A stretch of DNA of 8,974 nucleotides from a candidate division WOR-3 bacterium (GTDB taxonomy: Bacteria; SDB-A): NCBI GenBank assembly GCA_016926475.1, contig JAFGON010000011.1, forward strand, positions 1 to 8,974, in the 5' to 3' direction. Positions within the stretch are counted from its first letter, which is position 1. Each line of letters begins with the position of its first letter. This document shows positions 1-5,350 of the stretch, piece after piece. The translations under genes were made by a program, and so were the position numbers. The notes below the pieces were generated by a model that was given only the letters and a program-made list of their open reading frames with translations, made no database searches and was not told the origin of the DNA.

Positions 1-15
1 AAAAATTTAAGCATA

Positions 16-21
16 TATAAT
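16..21 (+). promoter_or_regulatory. Possible -10 element (TATAAT) far upstream of perR
   Basis: A perfect TATAAT lies near the left edge. The matching -35 would fall at or before the window start and cannot be checked. If used, it would give a perR leader of about 65-70 nt, beginning in the A/T-only hairpin TACTTTT/AAAAGTA (21-27 with 33-39). The DNA here is so A+T rich that a chance match is quite possible. Confidence 0.25.
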
Positions 22-60
22 ACTTTTTTTTTAAAAGTAAAGGAAAATTTAAGAAATCTC

Positions 61-89
61 TTGATCTATTTTACGATAAAGATTATCAT
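61..89 (+). promoter_or_regulatory. Putative perR operon promoter (TTGATC - 17 bp - TATCAT)
   Basis: TTGATC (61-66) and TATCAT (84-89) are separated by 17 bp, giving 4/6 and 5/6 matches to the sigma70 consensus. Transcription would then start about 6-8 nt after position 89, which is essentially at the GTG start codon at 96. The mRNA would be leaderless or nearly so. This agrees with the absence of any Shine-Dalgarno before that codon. The -10 lies inside the Fur/PerR-type palindrome. Confidence 0.5.
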
Positions 90-93
90 AATC
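75..93. promoter_or_regulatory. Fur/PerR-box operator
   Basis: The 19 bp GATAAAGATTATCATAATC matches the classical Fur box GATAATGATAATCATTATC at 16 of 19 positions. Its core GATTAT-C-ATAATC (81-93) is a perfect inverted repeat. It covers the putative -10 element and ends two bases before the start codon of the PerR-type regulator. Binding should therefore block transcription of the whole perR-rbr-fprA operon, giving autoregulation. The sequence match is seen directly; the identity of the binding protein is inferred from the adjacent gene. Confidence 0.75.
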
Positions 94-95
94 TT

Positions 96-491
96 GTGGC
101 AAGAAAGAGGGTTTACTCAAATATATTGTTGGATTTTCTTTCAAAATCCAACTTTCATCCCTCAGCTAAAGAAATTTACGATCTTTTAAAACCTCTTTAC
201 AAAAAGCTGAGCCTCGCAACCGTTTACAGAAACCTTGATTATCTGGTAAAAAGCGGAGATATAAAAAAGATAATGGCTTCAGACGGTTCGGAACGATTCG
301 ATGGGAACATGTCACCCCACGGTCATTTCATATGCCTTAAATGCGGTTCCATTATTGATTTTAAATTGGAAAATAATTCAACCGTTCTATACGAAATTGA
401 AGATGGATTTGTAATAAAGAACCGGTCAGTGCTCGCTGAAGGTTATTGTCCGGTTTGCTCGAAGAAACTCGGAAAGAGTGACGATGAGTAA
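96..491 (+). CDS. perR: PerR-type Fur-family peroxide-sensing repressor
   Basis: This 131-residue Fur-family transcription factor has an N-terminal winged helix, including the recognition stretch LSLATVYRNLDYL (38-50), and a C-terminal metal-binding dimerisation domain. The regulatory Fe/Mn ligands of Bacillus PerR are matched in spacing: H21 (HPSA), D69 (RFD), H75, H77 and D88. Asp rather than Glu at the last site is the PerR hallmark that allows metal-catalysed His oxidation by H2O2. The structural zinc site is C80-x-x-C83 with C118-x-x-C121. The start is GTG at 96: no ATG or other good start lies in frame upstream, and the protein begins about 16 residues later than B. subtilis PerR, so the first helix is short or absent. 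No Shine-Dalgarno is present, and a Fur-type operator abuts the start. It is first in an operon with rubrerythrin and the flavodiiron protein, both typical PerR targets. A generic Fur or Zur paralogue is less likely given the ligand set. Confidence 0.9.
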   Translation: MARKRVYSNILLDFLSKSNFHPSAKEIYDLLKPLYKKLSLATVYRNLDYLVKSGDIKKIMASDGSERFDGNMSPHGHFICLKCGSIIDFKLENNSTVLYEIEDGFVIKNRSVLAEGYCPVCSKKLGKSDDE

Positions 492-492
492 A

Positions 493-498
493 AGGAGG
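493..498 (+). promoter_or_regulatory. Shine-Dalgarno AGGAGG deciding the rubrerythrin start
   Basis: AGGAGG lies five bases before GTG at 504, but more than 20 bases before the in-frame ATG at 522. It therefore supports the GTG start, which also keeps the N-terminal KGT motif typical of rubrerythrins. It begins right after the perR stop codon. Confidence 0.8.
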
Positions 499-503
499 AA
501 ATA

Positions 504-1058
504 GTGACGATAAAAGGAACCATGACTGAAAACAATCTTTTAAAATCATTCGCCGGTGAATCACAGGCAAGAAACAGATACGAATTTTTTGCTAAACAGG
601 CGAAAAAAGAAGGATATGAAAAAATAGCCACGATATTCGAAGAGACAGCTCGCCAGGAAAAAGAGCACGCGAAGAGATTTTTTAAATTCCTTGAAGGAGG
701 CCCCTTGGAAATTACGGCTACATTCCCTGCAGGTGTCATAGGCAAAACGAAAGAAAACCTTTTAGCCGCGGCTCAGGGAGAGCTCGAAGAACATTCCGTT
801 TTGTATCCGCAATTCGCAAAAACCGCTGAAGCCGAAGGTTTCAAAGAAATCGCTTTAGTATGGCGGAATATTTCAGTTGCTGAAATATTTCACGAAAAAA
901 GATTCAGGCAGTTGCAAAAAGAAATCGACAAGATGTTCTGTAAAGATGAAAAGGTTGTCTGGAGGTGCTTAAACTGCGGTTTCATCCACGAAGGCAAAGA
1001 AGCGCCTCAAAAATGCCCGGCCTGCGACCATCCACAGGCATGGTTCGAAAAACTCTGA
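504..1058 (+). CDS. rbr: Rubrerythrin
   Basis: Cytoplasmic non-haem iron peroxidase that reduces H2O2 to water with electrons from NAD(P)H via rubredoxin or a reductase. The 184 residues match the usual length of about 190. The ferritin-like four-helix domain (about 5-145) carries the diiron ligand pattern: E19 (ESQARNRY), E52-x-x-H55 (EKEH), E93-x-x-E96 (ELEE) and E127-x-x-H130 (EIFH). The C-terminal rubredoxin-like domain (about 152-184) has the Fe(Cys)4 pairs C155-x-x-C158 and C171-x-x-C174. The GTG start is fixed by a strong Shine-Dalgarno. The gene lies 12 bp after perR and 13 bp before fprA, so the three are almost certainly cotranscribed and derepressed by peroxide. No key residue is missing. 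Confidence 0.96.
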   Translation: MTIKGTMTENNLLKSFAGESQARNRYEFFAKQAKKEGYEKIATIFEETARQEKEHAKRFFKFLEGGPLEITATFPAGVIGKTKENLLAAAQGELEEHSVLYPQFAKTAEAEGFKEIALVWRNISVAEIFHEKRFRQLQKEIDKMFCKDEKVVWRCLNCGFIHEGKEAPQKCPACDHPQAWFEKL

Positions 1059-1071
1059 GCTCGAGGCAGTA

Positions 1072-2268
1072 ATGTTAAGATCTGTAAAAATAACAGAAAA
1101 GGTCCACTGGGTAGGCGCGATCGACTGTAGTCTGCGCTATTTTCATGGTTACACTACAAATTTCGGGACAACCTACAACGCCTATTTGATCTTGTCAGAT
1201 AAAATAACTCTAATCGACACTGTTAAAAAAGGGTTTGAAGAAGAGATGTTGTCGAGAATAGAGTCTGTAGTCGATCCGGAGAAGATAGACTACATTGTTT
1301 CAAACCATTCAGAGCCTGACCATTCAGGAGCCCTTGTCTGGACAGTGGAAAAGGTCAAACCCGTAAAAGTTTACGCTTCACCAAACGGAGTCAAAGCCTT
1401 AAATAAATATTATCCCAGCTTGGAAGTATCCCAAATAAAGGACGCTGAAAAAATCGACATAGGAGGCTCTTCTCTCGATTTTTTCATCACCCCCATGCTC
1501 CACTGGCCCGACAGTATGGTCTCTTATCTCACCCCGGAGAAAATAGTGTTTTCACAGGACGCATTTGGAATGCATCTCGCTTCATCAGAGAGGTTCGACG
1601 ATGAAATGGATTGGGCGACACTGAAAAGCGCATCAGCGCAATACTACGCCAACATAATCACGCCATACGCGAAACAGGTCGAAACAGCCCTTAGAAAAAT
1701 TGGAGGGCTCGATATCTCCATTGTAGCTCCAGATCACGGACCAATATGGAGAGACATGGAAAGGTTCAAAAAAATTATAAAACATTATTCGGACTGGGCG
1801 TCGGGCAAGTTGGAGAGAAAAGCAGTTATAGTCTATGAGACGATGTGGAAGAGCACCGAGCTAATGGCTAAACATCTTGAGGACGGACTCAGGTCTGAAA
1901 ATATAAACGTATCAATAATTGATCTTAAAACAGGGAAAAGAAGCGATGTCGCGTCTGAGCTTTTAGGCGCATCAGCTCTTCTCGCGGGTTCTCCCACTTT
2001 GAACAACAACGCTTTCCCATCCCTTTTTGACGCTTTGTCTTACGCGAAAGGTCTAAAATTTAAAATTCCTTTCGGAGTTGTTTTCGGTTCTTTCGGATGG
2101 AGCGGAGAAGGGACCGGACAGCTTAAAACACTTCTTGAATCTATGTCAATTGAAGTTCTGCATGAAATTAAATGTCTTTACATACCTGATGAAGAAATAC
2201 TTGAAAGATGCTTTGAAGCTGGAAAAGATTTGGGCAAAAAGATAAACGAAAATTCTAAGGGGAATTAA
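1072..2268 (+). CDS. fprA: Flavodiiron protein (rubredoxin:oxygen/NO oxidoreductase, FprA/ROO type)
   Basis: Cytoplasmic enzyme that reduces O2 to water, or NO to N2O, at a diiron site using electrons passed through FMN. The 398 residues match the class A family length of about 400. The metallo-beta-lactamase-like domain (about 1-245) has the full ligand set H79-x-E81-x-D83-H84, H144, D163 and H222, at nearly the same numbers as Desulfovibrio gigas ROO. The flavodoxin domain (about 250-398) has the FMN phosphate loop YETMWKST (255-262), the GSPTLNNN loop (307-313) and FGSFGWSGEG (338-347). There is no fused rubredoxin or flavin reductase domain, so electrons must come from a separate rubredoxin; the rubrerythrin next door carries a rubredoxin-like domain. 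It starts at ATG 1072 with only a weak GAGG upstream, 13 bp after rbr, and is the last gene of the operon. No convincing intrinsic terminator follows. Confidence 0.95.
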   Translation: MLRSVKITEKVHWVGAIDCSLRYFHGYTTNFGTTYNAYLILSDKITLIDTVKKGFEEEMLSRIESVVDPEKIDYIVSNHSEPDHSGALVWTVEKVKPVKVYASPNGVKALNKYYPSLEVSQIKDAEKIDIGGSSLDFFITPMLHWPDSMVSYLTPEKIVFSQDAFGMHLASSERFDDEMDWATLKSASAQYYANIITPYAKQVETALRKIGGLDISIVAPDHGPIWRDMERFKKIIKHYSDWASGKLERKAVIVYETMWKSTELMAKHLEDGLRSENINVSIIDLKTGKRSDVASELLGASALLAGSPTLNNNAFPSLFDALSYAKGLKFKIPFGVVFGSFGWSGEGTGQLKTLLESMSIEVLHEIKCLYIPDEEILERCFEAGKDLGKKINENSKGN

Positions 2269-2283
2269 ATAAATAAGACCCAC

Positions 2284-2317
2284 CATGAAGGGCCATTGTA
2301 TCCCGCCTTCATGAAGG
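2284..2317. repeat. CATGAAGG / CCTTCATG inverted repeat just after fprA
   Basis: CATGAAGG (2284-2291) pairs with CCTTCATG (2306-2313) over a 14 nt loop. The second arm is itself part of a perfect 12 bp palindrome, CCTTCATGAAGG (2306-2317), so alternative hairpins compete. It begins 15 nt after the fprA stop codon. No U-run follows, so it is not a standard intrinsic terminator; it could stabilise the mRNA 3' end or be a protein-binding site. Confidence 0.5.
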
Positions 2318-2337
2318 TAAAATTTGATACAGTTTTA

Positions 2338-2450
2338 CTACACGAATTTTAAGATATTTAATCCAAAAAGTTTTTCTTTGTAATATTTGTTTGAAAAATT
2401 TTACTTCGTGTAGGTCAAAAGTTCAGCTTTTGACCGAATTCGTGGTAAAA
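2338..2450. repeat. Nested inverted-repeat cluster (palindromic intergenic element)
   Basis: A perfect 9 bp hairpin is formed by GGTCAAAAG (2413-2421) and CTTTTGACC (2427-2435) with loop TTCAG. It is flanked by outer arms TTTTAC (2399-2404) and GTAAAA (2445-2450). Further out, CTACACGAA (2338-2346) is the exact reverse complement of TTCGTGTAG (2405-2413), and a related TTCGTGGT recurs at 2439-2446. No coding frame explains this, and the arms lack a U-tract. It resembles a REP-like or small mobile palindromic unit, or a complex 3' UTR structure; which of these cannot be told from one copy. Confidence 0.5.
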
Positions 2451-2497
2451 ACTTCTTGTTTCTTTATCTATTACAAATGTTGAAAAATATTTATCAT

Positions 2498-2528
2498 AAA
2501 AAAAAAGGCGCTGAACGAAGTCAGCGCC
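2498..2528 (-). terminator. Intrinsic terminator of the minus-strand small gene
   Basis: GGCGCTGA (2507-2514) and TCAGCGCC (2521-2528) form a perfect 8 bp G+C-rich stem with a 6 nt loop. Read on the minus strand, the stem is followed at once by nine T residues (2506-2498), a textbook Rho-independent terminator. It lies about 25 nt beyond the stop codon of the small gene at 2554. On the plus strand it has no U-run, so it should act mainly leftwards. Confidence 0.88.
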
Positions 2529-2553
2529 GTTAAAAAAAACTATTTGCTATGGA

Positions 2554-2670
2554 CTAGATATCTTTTTGAGCTTTCTTCTCCTGTTTCATTTTTCTTTTTT
2601 CTTTCTTGCTGTATTTGGGCTCTTTCTTCGCTTCTTTCTGACCTTTGTCTTTCTTTCCTTTTGTTCCCAT
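2554..2670 (-). CDS. Lysine-rich highly charged small protein, 38 residues
   Basis: The open frame runs from ATG (2670-2668) to TAG (2556-2554). It is preceded by the strong Shine-Dalgarno AAAGGAGG (2683-2676), five bases from the start. A near-consensus promoter lies just upstream and an intrinsic terminator just downstream, so it is a complete single-gene transcription unit. The product begins MGTKGKKDKGQKEAKKEPK and ends KKAQKDI. It has 16 Lys and 1 Arg against 4 Glu and 2 Asp, so it is strongly basic. It has no Cys, no signal peptide and no membrane segment, and is probably disordered. I do not recognise a family. A nucleic-acid-binding or ribosome-associated role is conceivable from the composition alone. 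The expression signals, rather than homology, make it credible as a gene. Confidence 0.75.
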   Translation of the reverse strand: MGTKGKKDKGQKEAKKEPKYSKKEKRKMKQEKKAQKDI

Positions 2671-2691
2671 ATAGCCCTCCTTTCTTGATAA

Positions 2692-2720
2692 ATTATGTTT
2701 TTTGTTTCGTTTTCTGTCAA
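2692..2720 (-). promoter_or_regulatory. Strong sigma70-like promoter of the small gene (TTGACA - 17 bp - CATAAT)
   Basis: On the minus strand, a perfect -35 TTGACA (2720-2715) is followed after exactly 17 bp by CATAAT (2697-2692), which matches the -10 at 5 of 6 positions. The predicted start of transcription is near 2685, giving a very short leader that begins just before the Shine-Dalgarno. This is the best promoter in the window and implies high expression of the 38-residue product. Confidence 0.82.
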
Positions 2721-2860
2721 TAGTTGTTTAACGGCGGATTATTTTCAAATGTCGGGCATTCTTTAATCGGAATAGTTCAAAAGCTTATGGGACTTTCGTG
2801 GTCGGGGTTTAAGCAAAAAAAATAAAGACAGAAAATATTTTCCATTATAAAATGGCATAA
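2721..2860. other. Divergent intergenic stretch upstream of rfbC
   Basis: I see no gene, tRNA or CRISPR here. The stretch separates the leftward small gene from the rightward epimerase. A weak hairpin GCTTA/TAAGC (about 2783-2814) encloses another TTCGTGGT (2795-2802), a word also present in the repeat cluster at 2439-2446. CCATT/AATGG (2841-2853) lies just before rfbC. Confidence 0.5.
2845..2850 (+). promoter_or_regulatory. Possible -10 element (TATAAA) of rfbC
   Basis: TATAAA ends 10 bases before the rfbC ATG, and the overlapping TAAAAT (2847-2852) is an alternative. No clear -35 is visible. If real, transcription would start within a few bases of the ATG, giving a leaderless mRNA; this fits the missing Shine-Dalgarno but is weak evidence in A+T-rich DNA. 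Confidence 0.25.
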
Positions 2861-3400
2861 ATGAATATTAAAAACCTATCCATCCAGGGGCTTATGTTGT
2901 TTGACCTCGAAAAACACGACGACAAGCGAGGATGGTTTTTTGAGATATTCAACGAAACAAAACTTATAAAACCCAATTTGCAAAACATCAAACAGGTAAA
3001 CTTTTCAATTTCATACCAAAACGTCATCCGGGGTCTTCATTATCAGAAACCACCGAGAGCACAAGCGAAATTGATCCACGTAATCGAAGGAATAATCTTC
3101 GACGTCGCCCTCGATATAAGAAAATCCTCCCCCACTTTCAAACAATGGAAAGGAGTGGTTTTAGACCATACAAAACCTCAATCTCTATTCATCCCGGAAG
3201 GTTTTGCCCACGGATTCTGCGTTTTAAGCGAAACGGCAAAAGTTTTGTACTGCGTTTGGGATTCTTACGACAAATCATGCGAAAGAGGCATCAAACCAAC
3301 CGATCCGGAATTAAAAATCCAGTGGCCCAAAGGGCCTCATATTCTCTCTGAAAAGGACGAATCTCTTCCGCTGTTTTCGGAAGTGAAAGACTTTTTTTAA
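2861..3400 (+). CDS. rfbC: dTDP-4-dehydrorhamnose 3,5-epimerase family protein (RmlC/RfbC)
   Basis: Cupin-fold epimerase that converts dTDP-4-keto-6-deoxyglucose to dTDP-4-keto-L-rhamnose, step three of dTDP-L-rhamnose synthesis for cell-surface polysaccharide. The 179 residues match the family length. Family motifs appear in order: DKRGWFFEIF (21-30), the NVIRGLHYQ block (54-62) with catalytic His60, K70, the IPEGFAHGF cupin motif (111-119), Y130 and Y136, GIKPTDPEL (143-151) and SEKDESLPL (163-171), where D166 fits the Asp of the His-Asp dyad. The ATG at 2861 is the natural start; the ATG at 2853 hits a stop after two codons. No Shine-Dalgarno is visible. No rmlA, rmlB or rmlD lies nearby, so the other steps must be encoded elsewhere, or the enzyme epimerises a related nucleotide sugar (a 3- or 5-epimerase variant cannot be excluded). 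It converges on the minus-strand operon, with only 5 bp between stop codons. Confidence 0.9.
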   Translation: MNIKNLSIQGLMLFDLEKHDDKRGWFFEIFNETKLIKPNLQNIKQVNFSISYQNVIRGLHYQKPPRAQAKLIHVIEGIIFDVALDIRKSSPTFKQWKGVVLDHTKPQSLFIPEGFAHGFCVLSETAKVLYCVWDSYDKSCERGIKPTDPELKIQWPKGPHILSEKDESLPLFSEVKDFF

Positions 3401-3405
3401 GGTGC

Positions 3406-5304
3406 TTAAGCGAGCGGTAGAGAAATCGTGAATTCCGTGCCTTTGTGAATATCATTATCTATAGAAAATTTTCCCCTGTGAAGTTCGATCAGTTTTTTCG
3501 CAATGAGAAGAGACAACCAAATTTCCTTGTCTAAATCCAATCCAATCCTGGTAGATGCCTGTATTTTCTCGTCAAAAGAAGGAATATACTCCAAAAACAT
3601 TCCGGGTCCGTTGTATTTTATTTTTATAAAAGATTCCTTGACGTTCTTTGAAAGCTTTAGTTCAAGTAAACTGTCCCTTTTCGCGAATTTAATCATCGAA
3701 ACGAGAATACTATCCAGTATCTCTTCGAAAGCTATTTTGTCCAAATACACAGCAAGAGAGCTTTCACATGCACAGAGTTCTAAATCGATATTTTTATCTT
3801 TACAAGCTTCCTTCAGAGAAGGCATCAAAGATCCGATCAGGGTGTTTAAATCCTCTTTTTTTAGTTTCAGACCAAATGAAGGATTTTCGAGTTCGAAAAT
3901 CCTCGCAATTTTTTCTATAAGCAATCGTGAATAGTTCACTCGTTCAAACACGGATTTTAAAGATTGTGAGATCTCGGAATTTTCTACATTTCCTTTTAAA
4001 GCTAAAAAATTAAGGTTTGTCTGTACGAAATCGAGACTGTTCCTGATGTCTTGAGAAATTAAATCAAAAAGATTGTCTTTAGACTGCACAGCGGAAGAGA
4101 GCTCCTCTGCGATTTTTTTCAATTCAATTCTGGCATAGTCAAGTTTTCTCTTGGTCTTTTCAAGCTCGGTGTTTCTCTCACTCACAATTTTATTTTCCCT
4201 TTCGATCCTGTCTATTTCATAATTGAGTTCGATTTCTCTCATTCTCGATTTTTTTTCATTCTCGTTGATATTCTCTTGGATTTGATAATATTCTACTATC
4301 AGATCATAAGCTCTGCTCAGATCTCCGAGTTTCCTGGAGATTTCAGCCATATTTTTTACTATTTCTTTTCTATGATAAGCCATCTCTATTCCAGTCGAAT
4401 AAAAGTAAGCTTTTTCGAAATATTCTCGGGCATTCAGCATATCTCCCTTTCCTGAGTAAACAGAACCGATGGCGCTGTTCACCATTGCGAGATCTTTTTT
4501 GTCGCCGATTTTAACCCTCTCTTTGAGCGATTTGTTTAAAAAGCCGAGAGCTTCTTCGAAGTTTCCGAGGTTTTTATGGGCTTCTCCAAGGTTCAAATAC
4601 GCCGAGGAAAGACCCCATGGGTCATCTATCTTTCTCTTCAGTTCAATGCTCTTTTCGAAGTATTCCAAAGAGTCCCTGTAACTCTGGCTTTCACAAAGAG
4701 ACATGGCAATATTCATGTAAAGGTTCGAGAGAATTTTTTCATCACCCGTGCTTTTTATTGTTTTAAGGGATTTTTCGAAATATTGATTGGCTTTATCAAT
4801 CTCCCCGTTTCGCAAATACAAGATACCTATATTGTTGCATATTCCAGATACGCTTTTATTGTCGCCAGCGAATTCGCTTGAAGAAAGAGCTTTGAAAAGG
4901 CATTCAAGGGCGGTGTCGTATTTTAACGTTTCAATATATATTATTGACAAATTGTTCAAAGTCGCGGCGATTTTTTCAGGGGCTTCCATTGCCTCTCTGA
5001 GAGAAAGCGCGTTTAAATAATTCTCGGTGGCTTTATCGTAGTTCTTGATTTTAAAATAAACTGTTCCAATCATATGGTAAGCACTCGCCATGCCGTCGTC
5101 GTTTCTGCTTTCGATGGCAAGGTTCAGAGCATTGTCCAAAGTTTTAAGGCTTAAGTGGAAATCTCCCTTTTTGCTGTAATCTTGGGCGAGATCGAAAAGA
5201 ACATCCAGTTTATCCCTAGGGTTATCTGTTTGAGAAATATCTTTTTTGCTATTTGGAAAGTTTTCACCGGTTTTAATAGTGGTATTAATCTTGTCTTTTT
5301 TCAC
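3406..5304 (-). CDS. TPR protein with degenerate histidine-kinase-like C-terminus (putative pseudokinase)
   Basis: A 632-residue cytoplasmic protein with no signal peptide or membrane segment. Residues about 32-340 form eight TPRs in an exact 40-residue register, with the conserved small residue at 40, 80, 120, and so on to 320. Residues about 343-410 are a charged coiled coil. Residues about 408-470 resemble a HisKA dimerisation helix and 515-632 a HATPase_c fold ending GTEFTISLP (622-630). Catalytic residues are missing: the H-box reads ISQDIRNS, so the phospho-acceptor His is Gln418; the N-box reads ILDSILVSMIKF, with Ser532 and Ser536 at the Asn positions; the G1 box reads YNGPGM (564-569), with Tyr for Asp. 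It probably works as a scaffold or sensor rather than an active kinase. The start is GTG at 5304, with GGAAGG (5315-5310) five bases upstream. It is last in a minus-strand operon, 46 bp after the dCMP deaminase. No response regulator is adjacent. Confidence 0.85.
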   Translation of the reverse strand: MKKDKINTTIKTGENFPNSKKDISQTDNPRDKLDVLFDLAQDYSKKGDFHLSLKTLDNALNLAIESRNDDGMASAYHMIGTVYFKIKNYDKATENYLNALSLREAMEAPEKIAATLNNLSIIYIETLKYDTALECLFKALSSSEFAGDNKSVSGICNNIGILYLRNGEIDKANQYFEKSLKTIKSTGDEKILSNLYMNIAMSLCESQSYRDSLEYFEKSIELKRKIDDPWGLSSAYLNLGEAHKNLGNFEEALGFLNKSLKERVKIGDKKDLAMVNSAIGSVYSGKGDMLNAREYFEKAYFYSTGIEMAYHRKEIVKNMAEISRKLGDLSRAYDLIVEYYQIQENINENEKKSRMREIELNYEIDRIERENKIVSERNTELEKTKRKLDYARIELKKIAEELSSAVQSKDNLFDLISQDIRNSLDFVQTNLNFLALKGNVENSEISQSLKSVFERVNYSRLLIEKIARIFELENPSFGLKLKKEDLNTLIGSLMPSLKEACKDKNIDLELCACESSLAVYLDKIAFEEILDSILVSMIKFAKRDSLLELKLSKNVKESFIKIKYNGPGMFLEYIPSFDEKIQASTRIGLDLDKEIWLSLLIAKKLIELHRGKFSIDNDIHKGTEFTISLPLA

Positions 5305-5309
5305 AAATA

Positions 5310-5315
5310 CCTTCC
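5310..5315 (-). promoter_or_regulatory. Shine-Dalgarno GGAAGG for the GTG start at 5304
   Basis: Read on the minus strand, GGAAGG is followed by five bases and then GTG (5304-5302). It supports translation from this non-ATG start, in the 46 bp gap after the dCMP deaminase gene. Confidence 0.6.
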
Positions 5316-5350
5316 GGCAAAACTTTGTTTTTTACAAAAAAATTCTGCTA

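Noticed and set aside
443-745. 100-codon minus-strand open frame over perR/rbr
   Set aside because: It is antisense to two firmly identified genes, with no motif or ribosome binding site; it is a shadow.
2507-2528. G+C-rich hairpin as the terminator of the fprA operon
   Set aside because: On the plus strand it is followed by GTTAAAAAAAAC without a U-run, whereas on the minus strand it is followed by nine T residues; it belongs to the leftward small gene.
2721-2860. Possible tRNA or riboswitch before rfbC
   Set aside because: No cloverleaf, no T-loop GTTCRA motif with a matching acceptor stem and no terminator or anti-terminator pair could be found.
3398-3415. TTAAG-GTG-CTTAA hairpin as a shared terminator between rfbC and the minus operon
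   Set aside because: The stem is only 5 bp and A+T rich, and it overlaps both stop codons without a clear U-run in the right place; it is likely chance.
3503-3934. 143-codon plus-strand open frame inside the pseudokinase gene
   Set aside because: It is antisense to a well-supported coding region, its protein shows no family motif, and no ribosome binding site was evident; it is a shadow frame.
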